A stretch of 21,983 bases of DNA. Origin: JAMXLO01 sp041487355. Its GTDB lineage: Bacteria > Pseudomonadota > Alphaproteobacteria > Acetobacterales > Acetobacteraceae. The notes beneath the pieces are model-generated. The model searched no databases and had not been told where the DNA came from. It saw nothing but the letters and a program-made list of their open reading frames with translations. The stretch is from assembly GCA_041487355.1 (NCBI GenBank), contig JBGPND010000073.1, forward strand, positions 1 to 21,983, in the 5' to 3' direction. Positions 8,735 through 16,450 of this stretch are shown here, piece by piece (within the stretch, counting starts at the first letter, position 1; every line of letters starts with the position of its first letter). Position numbers and translations under genes: made by a program.

Positions 8735-9715
8735 TCAGCCGCCCAGCTTCGCCTCGATGCGGTCCCAGATCATGCCCTCGATGCTGATGCCGTCGAAGCG
8801 GTCGATCTCCTGAATGCCGGTCGGCGACGTGACATTGATCTCGGTGAGCCAGTCGCCGATCACGTCGATGCCGACGAAGATCATGCCCTGCTCGCGCAGC
8901 GTCGGGCCGATCGCCGCGCAGATTTCGCGATCGCGGGCGCTCAGCACGCACTTCTCCGGCCGGCCGCCGACATGCAGGTTGGAGCGCGCCTCGCCTTCCG
9001 GCGGCACGCGGTTCACCACGCCCGCCGGCTCGCCGTCCACCAGGATGATGCGCTTGTCGCCCTGCCGCACCGCGGGTTCATAGCGCTGGAACATCAGCGG
9101 CTCGCGCGAGCGGGTGAAGTGCATCTCCAGCAGCGCCGCCAGGTTCTCGTCGTCCGGCTTGATGCGGAACACGCCGGCGCCGCCGTTGCCGAACAGCGGC
9201 TTGACGATGATGTCCTGGTGCTCGTTGCGGAAGCTCCTGATCGCCTCGAGGTCCCAGGTGATCATGGTGGGCGGCATCAGCTCGGGGAAATGCGTCACCA
9301 GCAGCTTCTCCGGCGCATTGCGCACCGAGGCGGGGTCGTTCACCACCAGCGTCTTGGGGTGGATGTGCTCCAGCAGATGCGTGGCCGTGATGTAGGCCAT
9401 GTCGAACGGCGGGTCCTGGCGCATCAGCACCACATCCATCGTGCCGAGATCGATCTGGCTGCTTTCACCGAAACGATAGTGCTCGCCGCGCACCCGCTGC
9501 ACCGTCACCGGGCGGGCACGCGCCTGCAGCCGCTCCTCGCGCTTATCGCCCTGGCGCTTCACCCCCTCGCGCAATGCCATGTGGCGCACCTCGTAGTGCC
9601 ACATGGCGTGGCCGCGCCGCTGTGCCTCCAGCATCAGTGCGAAGGTGGAGTCGGCATCGATGTTGATGCTTTCGATCGGGTCCATCTGGACCGCAACCTT
9701 TAGCTGGCGCGCCAT
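8735..9715 (-). CDS. gshB: Glutathione synthase
   Basis: A 326-residue ATP-grasp enzyme that joins gamma-glutamylcysteine and glycine, the second step of glutathione synthesis, in the cytoplasm. Family blocks are all visible: VAVQMDPIESI (8-17) at the start, RQDPPFD (99-105), NDPASVRNAPEKL (126-138), the ATP-binding glycine loop KPLFGNGGAGV (172-182), and the C-terminal metal/ATP site block DVIGDWLTEINVTSPTG. Length is close to the E. coli enzyme (about 315). ATG at 9715 is preceded by AGGGGA at good spacing. It is divergent from the flavin oxidoreductase gene with a 96-bp gap, and gshA is not in the window. Confidence 0.97.
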   Translation of the reverse strand: MARQLKVAVQMDPIESINIDADSTFALMLEAQRRGHAMWHYEVRHMALREGVKRQGDKREERLQARARPVTVQRVRGEHYRFGESSQIDLGTMDVVLMRQDPPFDMAYITATHLLEHIHPKTLVVNDPASVRNAPEKLLVTHFPELMPPTMITWDLEAIRSFRNEHQDIIVKPLFGNGGAGVFRIKPDDENLAALLEMHFTRSREPLMFQRYEPAVRQGDKRIILVDGEPAGVVNRVPPEGEARSNLHVGGRPEKCVLSARDREICAAIGPTLREQGMIFVGIDVIGDWLTEINVTSPTGIQEIDRFDGISIEGMIWDRIEAKLGG

Positions 9716-9811
9716 GGCGATCCCCTGTCCGGTTTCTTGCGGCTCTGTCTATGGTGATGCGACGGGAAACGCCAGAGGGGCGGCCTTCCAGGGCAGCGAC
9801 AGGAGACGGGC

Positions 9812-10876
9812 ATGAAATTCGGCTTCACGGTGATGGCTGACATCGACGAGATCGGCTTCTTCAGCCATGTCGAGGCGCTTGGCTACGACTCGGTCTGGGT
9901 GGCCGACAGCCAGATGCTGTTCTCCGACTGCTATGCCGTGCTGGCCCTGGCGGCGCGGCAAACCAGCCGGCTGCGCATCGGCCCCGGTACGGCGATCTGC
10001 GGCACGCGCATTCCGCCAGTGCAGGTGTCGGCGGTCGCGACGCTGAACCGGCTGGCACCGGGCCGCGTGTTCCTCGGCATCGGCACCGGCAACACGGCGA
10101 TGCGCAGCATGGGCCAGCGCCCGATGAAGATCGCCGAGTTCGCCGAGTATCTTCGCGTGCTGTCGGCGTTGCTGCGCGGCGAGGTGGTCGACTATCGGTA
10201 CAATGGCGTCACGCGGCCGATCAGCATGCTGATGCACGAGTTCAACTACATGAACCTGCAGCCGAAGATCCCGCTCTATGTCTCGGGCTTCGGACCACGC
10301 GCGATGGGACTGGCGGGGGAATACGGCGATGGGCTGGTGTTCGCGATCCCGCCGCGCGGCGTCGCGGTGGCCGACGCGCTGGGACATGTCCGCCAGGGAG
10401 CCAGCCGGGCCAATCGCGACCTGACCGGCTTTCGCAACGCGGCGCTCACCAATGTCGCGGTGCTGGAGCCTGGCGAGGCCGTCGATTCGGACAGGATCAA
10501 GGCGACGCTTGGCCCGAATGTGATGGCGAGCGTCTACTATTTCTACGACGAGGTGCATGAGCGCCGCAGCGACCCGCCGCCGTTCCTGCGCCGCATCTGG
10601 CAGCGGTACTGCGCCCTGGTGGAGGCGACACCGCCGGAGCACCGGCACTTCCGCACGCACGAGTTCCATTACACGAAGCTGCATCCCGGCGAGGCCGAAC
10701 TGATCGACGCGCAGTTGATCCGCGACACGTGCCTGGTGGGCACAGCGGCCGAGCTGATCGAGCGCATCCGGGAGCTGGAGCAGGAGGGCCTGCAGGAGCT
10801 GACGTTGGCGACCGGCAACGCGACAAAGTGGCGCCTGGCCGAGGACTTCGCCCGCCAGGTCATGGCGAAGCTGTAG
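9812..10876 (+). CDS. LLM class flavin-dependent oxidoreductase (luciferase-like)
   Basis: A 354-residue luciferase-like monooxygenase-family TIM barrel, probably using FMN or F420-like flavin with NAD(P)H or a partner reductase. Typical features are the MKFGF start, the ALGYDSVWVADSQ block (about 27-39), the SRLRIGPGTAICGTRIPPVQVS strand-helix region and the GRVFLGIGTGNTAM phosphate-binding region around residues 85-98. The C-terminal 'AAELIERIREL' and 'LATG' blocks also fit. It looks closer to the methylene-tetrahydromethanopterin-reductase-like (Mer) branch than to bacterial luciferase proper. The substrate cannot be told. ATG at 9812 has AGGAGA upstream at good spacing. It is divergent from gshB and followed by hslV after 57 bp. 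Confidence 0.9.
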   Translation: MKFGFTVMADIDEIGFFSHVEALGYDSVWVADSQMLFSDCYAVLALAARQTSRLRIGPGTAICGTRIPPVQVSAVATLNRLAPGRVFLGIGTGNTAMRSMGQRPMKIAEFAEYLRVLSALLRGEVVDYRYNGVTRPISMLMHEFNYMNLQPKIPLYVSGFGPRAMGLAGEYGDGLVFAIPPRGVAVADALGHVRQGASRANRDLTGFRNAALTNVAVLEPGEAVDSDRIKATLGPNVMASVYYFYDEVHERRSDPPPFLRRIWQRYCALVEATPPEHRHFRTHEFHYTKLHPGEAELIDAQLIRDTCLVGTAAELIERIRELEQEGLQELTLATGNATKWRLAEDFARQVMAKL

Positions 10877-10895
10877 GCGGGGCTCGGCGGGCCGC

Positions 10896-10925
10896 CTTGT
10901 GAAATCCGCCCGACGGCGCCATCTA
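10896..10925 (+). promoter_or_regulatory. Candidate sigma-32 (heat-shock) promoter for hslVU
   Basis: CTTGTGA at 10896-10902 is followed by 14 bases and CGCCATCTA at 10917-10925. This fits the sigma-32 consensus CTTGAAA, 13-15 bases, CCCCATNTA well. It lies directly before hslV, a classic heat-shock gene. Transcription would begin around 10931-10933, at or next to the ATG at 10934. Confidence 0.6.
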
Positions 10926-10933
10926 GGCGCATC

Positions 10934-11499
10934 ATGCAGAACACACCCTACCTATCGCCCGACCCGACGGGTTGGCACGGAACCACCATCCTGTGCGTCC
11001 GCCGCGACGGGCACGTGACCATGGCCGGCGATGGCCAGGTCTCCCTCGGCCAGACCATCGTCAAGGGCAACGCCCGCAAGGTGCGCCGGATCGGCGCCGG
11101 TAGCGCCGTGCTCGCCGGGTTCGCCGGCGCCACCGCCGACGCCTTCACCCTGCTCGAGCGGCTGGAGGCCAAGCTGGAGCGCTTCCCGGGCCAGCTCGAA
11201 CGCGCCTGCGTCGAGCTGGCGAAGGACTGGCGCACCGACCGCTACCTGCGCCGGCTGGAGGCGATGATGGCGGTGGCCGACAAGGACCGCAGCTTCACGC
11301 TGACCGGCACCGGCGACGTGCTGGAGCCGGATGACGGCGTGATCGGCATCGGCTCGGGCGGCAACTACGCCCTGTCGGCAGCGCGCGCGTTGATGGCGAT
11401 AGAGGGCCTGTCCGCCGAGGAGATCGCCCGCCGCGCGATGCAGATCGCCGCCGATATCTGCGTCTATACCAACAACAACGTCATACTCGAGACCATCTG

Positions 11500-11500
<1 letters not shown>
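10934..11500 (+). CDS. hslV: ATP-dependent protease proteolytic subunit HslV
   Basis: A 188-residue N-terminal threonine peptidase, the dodecameric core of the HslUV (ClpQY) protease in the cytoplasm. The mature enzyme should begin at Thr17 (sequence TTILCVRRDG). In mature numbering, Asp17 (AGDGQ) and Lys33 (RKVRR context) are conserved, and the GSGGNYA block and YTNNN end are typical. A 16-residue propeptide precedes the catalytic Thr, in contrast to the single Met of E. coli. No ribosome-binding site is visible before ATG at 10934, and a heat-shock-type promoter sits immediately upstream. The stop overlaps the hslU start (TGATG), so the pair is coupled. Confidence 0.97.
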
Positions 11501-12819
<1,319 letters not shown>

Positions 12820-12850
12820 CGGCTAGTTCTTACATTTGTTATACAGGGTG

Positions 12851-12870
12851 GGCGAGCCTGCGGGTTCGCC
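12851..12870. terminator. Hairpin after hslU, possible weak terminator
   Basis: GGCGAGCC and GGTTCGCC pair over 8 bp (one G-U) around a 4-base loop. It lies 31 bases after the hslU stop and has no T-run, so termination is uncertain. It could equally belong to the leader of the toxin-antitoxin unit. Confidence 0.3.
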
Positions 12871-12882
12871 ACCGCCCCTCGG

Positions 12883-12904
12883 CCGTCATGGCCGGCCATG
12901 ACGG
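12883..12904. promoter_or_regulatory. Perfect 22-bp palindrome, likely operator of the toxin-antitoxin unit
   Basis: CCGTCATGGCCGGCCATGACGG reads the same on both strands over all 22 bases. It ends 18 bases before the antitoxin ATG. AbrB/MazE-type antitoxins are dimeric and commonly repress their own promoter by binding palindromes, so an operator is the leading reading. It can also fold as a 9-bp hairpin with a CCGG loop. Confidence 0.5.
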
Positions 12905-12922
12905 TTGACGCAGGAGGGTAGC

Positions 12923-13147
12923 ATGAGCGCGCTGAAACTCACCCAGATCGGCAATTCCGTTGGCGTGATCCTGCCGAAGGAGTTGCTGGCGAAGCTCGGC
13001 GTGGGCAAGGGCGACACGATCTACGCCATCGACCAGCCGGACGGCATACGGCTGACCACGGCCGACCCGGATTTCGCGGCACAGATGGCCGTGGCGCGGC
13101 GGATCATGAAGAAGCGACGAGCGGTCCTGCGCGAACTCGCCAAGTGA
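12923..13147 (+). CDS. AbrB/MazE/SpoVT-family antitoxin
   Basis: A 74-residue DNA-binding antitoxin. Residues 3-48 carry the swapped-hairpin AbrB fold with the hallmark QIGNSVGVILPKELLAKLG followed by VGKGD. The C-terminal part (about 50-74) is a basic helix (MAVARRIMKKRRAVLREL), probably the region that wraps the toxin. ATG at 12923 is preceded by a strong AGGAGG at good spacing, clearly better than the upstream in-frame start at 12905. The stop overlaps the GTG start of the toxin (GTGA). It probably represses its own unit through the perfect palindrome just upstream. Partner choice is notable: the P1 Doc toxin pairs with Phd, whereas here the antitoxin is AbrB-like. Confidence 0.9.
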   Translation: MSALKLTQIGNSVGVILPKELLAKLGVGKGDTIYAIDQPDGIRLTTADPDFAAQMAVARRIMKKRRAVLRELAK

Positions 13148-13530
13148 CAGTCTGGCTGTCGCGCCAGACTGTCCTGGCGATCCACGATGAACAACTTGCT
13201 GCACATGGCGGCACCATCGGCGTTCGTGACGAAGGGTTGCTCGAGAGCGCGTTGGCACGGCCGCTGAACCGGGCCGGCTATGGCGACCCCGACATCGCAG
13301 AGCTTGCGGCGCTCTCTGCCATCAGAATCGCGCGCAATCACCCATTTGTCGATGGCAACAAGCGTACCGCCTATGTCGCGCTGGAGAGCTTTCTGGAGTT
13401 GAATGGCTGCGAATTCCCGGTGAGCGACAGGGACGCAGTGATCGCCACTCTCGCTCTGGCGAGCGGCAAGATGTCGGATGAGGAGTTCACTGCCTGGGTG
13501 CGCAACAACACACGCGTACGGGGCGCATGA
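13144..13530 (+). CDS. Doc-type (death-on-curing) Fic-domain toxin
   Basis: A 128-residue Fic-fold protein of the Doc branch. The active-site loop is HPFVDGNKRTA at residues 66-76 (His66, Asp70, Asn72, Lys73, Arg74). Lysine where AMP-transferring Fic enzymes have glycine is the Doc signature. P1 Doc phosphorylates EF-Tu at a threonine and stops translation, so a kinase role is expected here. N-terminal TVLAIHDEQLAAHGG and GLLESALARP blocks match the death-on-curing family. It starts at GTG 13144, overlapping the antitoxin stop, and its own stop overlaps the efflux pump start (ATGA). All active-site residues look intact, so the toxin is probably functional. Confidence 0.92.
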   Translation: MTVWLSRQTVLAIHDEQLAAHGGTIGVRDEGLLESALARPLNRAGYGDPDIAELAALSAIRIARNHPFVDGNKRTAYVALESFLELNGCEFPVSDRDAVIATLALASGKMSDEEFTAWVRNNTRVRGA

Positions 13531-14699
13531 CCTTCCCCTCCTGGCTCCCCGTGCTCCTCGGCTTCCTCACCGCCGTCGGTCCCGCGACCACGGATATGTA
13601 TCTGCCGGCATTCCCGGCGATCGAGGCGTCGTTCAGTGCCCCGGCGGGCTCGGCGCAGCTCACGCTCGCCGCCTGGTTCGCCGGCCTCGCGATCGGGCAG
13701 TTCAGCCAGGGCACACTGTCGGACCGGTTCGGCCGCAAGCGTCCGCTCGTCGTCGCTACGGCCGTCTATACGCTGTCCTGCCTCGGCTGCGCCCTGGCAC
13801 CCACGATCGGCTGGCTGGCGGCATTCCGCGCGCTGGCCGCGATCGGCGCCTCGGCCGGCATGGTGATCCCCCGCGCCGTGGTGCGCGACCTCGCCGAAGG
13901 GTACGCGGCGGCGGTGCTGATGTCGCGGCTGTCGCTGGTGATGGGCGCCGCGCCGATCCTGGCGCCGGCCATCGGCAGCGCCGTGCTGGCGTTCGCCGAC
14001 TGGCGCGGCATCTTCTGGATCCTGGCGGTGTATGGCGCGATCTGTTGCGTGCTTGTGGCGTTCCTGCTGCCGGACACGCTGCCGCCCGAGCGACGCATCA
14101 GGCTGCACTTCGGCGAGCAGCTTGGCCGCTATCGCAGCATCCTCGCCGATCGCGGCTTCCTGACCCATGCGGCGATGGGCGGGTTCGCCACGTTCGCGTT
14201 CTTCGGCTATCTCGCCGGCTCGTCGCCGGTGTTCATCCAGGGCTTCGGACTCACGCCGATGCAATACGCAATGATCTTCGGCGGCAACTCGTTCGGCCTG
14301 ATCTGCTGCGCGCAGATCAATCCGTTTCTGCTGCGCCGCTTCGGGCACTTCCGCGTGCTGCGCATGGTCGGCCGCGTGCATCTCTGCGCGACCGCGGCGT
14401 TGACCGTGATCGCATTCGGCGGCCCGCATCTCCTGCCTTTGGTCATCGCGCCGGTGTTCGTGGCGATCAGTTGCATGGGCATGCTGAACCCCAACACGAT
14501 CGTGGGCGCACTGGCGCGCCACGCGCAGCATGCCGGCAGCACCTCCGCCGTCATGGGCACCGGGCAGTACCTGCTCGGCGCGGTCAGCGGGCTGCTGGTG
14601 GGCCTGCTCACCGACGGCACGCCACGCGGCATGGCGGCACTGATGCTGGCGGGATCGGTCGGGCTGGTGATTGCGGATTGGCGCCGGCCGCGCACATAG
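13527..14699 (+). CDS. Bcr/CflA-type MFS drug efflux transporter
   Basis: A 390-residue inner-membrane protein with about 12 hydrophobic helices. TDMYLPAFP (22-30) in the first loop is typical of Bcr/CflA transporters, and MFS motif A is seen as GTLSDRFGRKR (62-72). The RALAAIGAS..VIPRAVVRDL region (about 105-128) matches motif-B/C-like sequence of drug:H+ antiporters. The likely role is proton-driven export of small toxic compounds; the substrate is unknown (bicyclomycin, chloramphenicol and others occur in the family). It starts at ATG 13527, overlapping the toxin stop by 4 bases, so its translation may be coupled to the toxin-antitoxin genes. The coupling is unusual because the functions have no known link. 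Confidence 0.9.
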   Translation: MTFPSWLPVLLGFLTAVGPATTDMYLPAFPAIEASFSAPAGSAQLTLAAWFAGLAIGQFSQGTLSDRFGRKRPLVVATAVYTLSCLGCALAPTIGWLAAFRALAAIGASAGMVIPRAVVRDLAEGYAAAVLMSRLSLVMGAAPILAPAIGSAVLAFADWRGIFWILAVYGAICCVLVAFLLPDTLPPERRIRLHFGEQLGRYRSILADRGFLTHAAMGGFATFAFFGYLAGSSPVFIQGFGLTPMQYAMIFGGNSFGLICCAQINPFLLRRFGHFRVLRMVGRVHLCATAALTVIAFGGPHLLPLVIAPVFVAISCMGMLNPNTIVGALARHAQHAGSTSAVMGTGQYLLGAVSGLLVGLLTDGTPRGMAALMLAGSVGLVIADWRRPRT

Positions 14700-14728
14700 T
14701 GGCGCAACTGGAGAGGGGTTCAGACCGC

Positions 14729-15472
14729 ATGCATCCGATCGTCGGCATCCCGGCCTGCGCCGGACTGGTCAATGGCCATCCGCGGCACGACACGCCGGCC
14801 CGCTATGCCGCGGCCGTGCTGGGTGGCGCCGGCGCCGTGCCGATCATGATCCCGCCGATGGGCGAGGCCTCGCTCGCCGTGCTGGACCGGCTCGACGGGC
14901 TGCTGCTGCCCGGCAGCCCGAGCAACGTGCATCCGTCGCATTACGACGGTGGCGAGAGCCTCACGCCGGAGCACCATGACCTCGAGCGTGACGCGACGAC
15001 GCTGCGGCTGATCCCCGAGGCGATCGCGCGCGGCATCCCGCTGCTGGCGATCTGTCGCGGCATCCAGGAGCTGAACGTCGCACTCGGCGGCACGCTGTTG
15101 CAGAAGGTGCACGAGGTGCCGGAGCGGATGGACCATCGCCCCGGCCCCGGCACGCTCGAGGAGAAATACGCGCCGCGGCATCTGGTCTTCCTGTCCGGGC
15201 AGTTGGCGCGCATCGTGGGCAGCACGAAGATTCTGGTGAACTCGCTGCACGGGCAGGCGATCGACACGCCGGCGCCTGACCTTATTGTGGAGGCGCTGGC
15301 GCCGGACAACACGATCGAGGCGGTGCGGGTAAAGCGGGCGCACGGATTTGCGTTCGGTGTGCAGTGGCATCCGGAATGGGGCTATGCCGATGACAGCGCG
15401 AGCCTGGCGATCTTCCGCGCGTTCGGCGAGGCATGTGTGGCGTATCAGTCGGGCATGCGTAAGGCGGCATGA
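14729..15472 (+). CDS. Class I glutamine amidotransferase, PuuD/peptidase C26-like
   Basis: A 247-residue gamma-glutamyl hydrolase-type amidotransferase. The nucleophile elbow is AICRGIQELNV with Cys109, and the His/Glu pair is in GVQWHPEW (His214, Glu216). The oxyanion block LLLPGSPSNVHP (58-69) is present. This arrangement matches gamma-glutamyl-gamma-aminobutyrate hydrolase (PuuD) of putrescine breakdown, but family members also serve other gamma-glutamyl compounds, so the substrate is not certain. No synthetase or amination domain is fused. The reading frame is open far upstream. ATG at 14729 is chosen because GAGAGGGG precedes it and the conserved sequence begins at once (MHPIVGIP). It follows the efflux gene after 29 bases. 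Confidence 0.87.
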   Translation: MHPIVGIPACAGLVNGHPRHDTPARYAAAVLGGAGAVPIMIPPMGEASLAVLDRLDGLLLPGSPSNVHPSHYDGGESLTPEHHDLERDATTLRLIPEAIARGIPLLAICRGIQELNVALGGTLLQKVHEVPERMDHRPGPGTLEEKYAPRHLVFLSGQLARIVGSTKILVNSLHGQAIDTPAPDLIVEALAPDNTIEAVRVKRAHGFAFGVQWHPEWGYADDSASLAIFRAFGEACVAYQSGMRKAA

Positions 15473-15474
15473 CG

Positions 15475-15563
15475 GCCCCCACCCCAACCCTCCCCCGCTT
15501 CGCGGGAGAGGGGGTTCAAAGCGCCCCCTCTCCCGCGAAGCGGGGGAGGGTTGGGGTGGGGGC
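15475..15563. repeat. Perfect 40-bp inverted repeat (REP-like doublet)
   Basis: Arms 15475-15514 and 15524-15563 are exact reverse complements over all 40 bases, with a 9-base loop (TTCAAAGCG). Each arm contains the smaller hairpin CCCGC-TTC-GCGGG, so the element is two units head to head. It fills the gap between the amidotransferase stop and the SDR ribosome-binding site. A transcript crossing it would fold very stably and probably stop or slow RNA polymerase. Confidence 0.9.
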
Positions 15564-15577
15564 AAAGGGAGGTTGAC

Positions 15578-16339
15578 ATGGATCTGCAACTGGCGGGCAA
15601 GAAGGCGCTGATCACCGGCGGCTCGAAGGGCATCGGCCGCGCGACGGCCGAGGCGCTGGCGGACGAAGGCTGCGACGTGACATTGGTGGCGCGCGAGCAG
15701 GCGGCGCTCGACGCGGCCGCCGCCGCGATCCGCGCGCGCAGGCAGGTGAATGTGCGGACGATCTCGGCCGATCTGTCGTCCGACGCTGCGGTGCGGCGCG
15801 TGGCGGAGCAGGCCGGCGAGCTCGACATCCTGGTGAACAACGCGGGCGCGATTCCGCCGGGCGATCTGCTGTCGGTGGACGACGAGAAGTGGCGCCAGGC
15901 GTGGAACCTGAAAGTGTTCGGCTACATCTCGTTCTGCCGCGTGGTCTATGCGCGGATGAAGGCGCGCAAGTCCGGCGTGATCATCAATGTGATCGGCGCG
16001 GCGGGCGAGAGTTTCCCCTCCGGCTACATCGCCGGCGCCGCGGGCAATGCGTCGCTGATGGCGTTCACCCGCGCGCTGGGCAAGCAGGCACCGTCGGATG
16101 GGCTGCGGGTGGTGGCGATCAATCCTGGCCCGGTTGAGACCGATCGGTTGGTCATGCTGCGGCGCGCGGAGGCGCAGGCGAAGTTTGGCGATCCGGAGCG
16201 GTGGCGCGAACTGACGGCGAACATGCCGTTCGGCCGCGCGGCGACGCCGGCGGAGATCGCCAATGCAGTGGCGTTCCTGGCGAGCCCGCGGTCCGGCTAT
16301 ACGACCGGCACGGTCCTGACGATAAACGGCGGCGGATAA
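15578..16339 (+). CDS. SDR-family protein with altered catalytic residues
   Basis: A 253-residue Rossmann-fold short-chain dehydrogenase/reductase homologue. The NAD(P)-binding TGGSKGIG (13-20), the NNAG strand (87-90), Asn110 and the INPGPVETD block (181-189) are intact. The catalytic Ser position is Gly140 (in NVIGAAG), and the motif YxxxK is Tyr150 followed by Ala154 instead of Lys (YIAGAAGNASLMAF). Two of four tetrad residues are therefore missing while the fold is otherwise complete, so this is probably a conserved divergent subfamily rather than a decayed gene. It may bind nucleotide without ordinary carbonyl reduction. ATG at 15578 has GGGAGG five bases upstream. It lies directly after the 40-bp inverted repeat and may have its own transcription. 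Confidence 0.88.
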   Translation: MDLQLAGKKALITGGSKGIGRATAEALADEGCDVTLVAREQAALDAAAAAIRARRQVNVRTISADLSSDAAVRRVAEQAGELDILVNNAGAIPPGDLLSVDDEKWRQAWNLKVFGYISFCRVVYARMKARKSGVIINVIGAAGESFPSGYIAGAAGNASLMAFTRALGKQAPSDGLRVVAINPGPVETDRLVMLRRAEAQAKFGDPERWRELTANMPFGRAATPAEIANAVAFLASPRSGYTTGTVLTINGGG

Positions 16340-16351
16340 GGCCGCGCTGCC

Positions 16352-16366
16352 AATTTACCGGAAATT
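16352..16366. promoter_or_regulatory. AT-rich dyad upstream of the globin-MCP gene
   Basis: AATTTACCGGAAATT has 5-base symmetrical ends (AATTT/AAATT) around ACCGG, in an otherwise very GC-rich gap between the SDR gene and the chemotaxis gene. It could be a regulator site or part of a promoter. There is no further support. Confidence 0.2.
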
Positions 16367-16450
16367 AGCGAACCGACGCGAGACTGGCTGAGACGCCCCG
16401 CAAGCCAACCGGCGCGCTGGATGGCGTCATCCGGTTGGGGGCTCGGCACG

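Noticed and set aside
10875..10897. Small inverted repeat (AGGCGG / CCGCCT) after the flavin oxidoreductase gene as a terminator
   Set aside because: Only 6 bp of stem with an 11-base loop, overlapping the stop codon and the candidate promoter, with no T-run.
12838..12846. TATACA-like -10 before the toxin-antitoxin unit
   Set aside because: The AT-rich stretch is suggestive, but no acceptable -35 lies 16-18 bases upstream, so I did not list a promoter.
13371..14531. A 386-codon - strand frame opposite the MFS gene
   Set aside because: It is very rich in His, Arg, Glu and Ala and lies opposite a well-supported 12-helix transporter.
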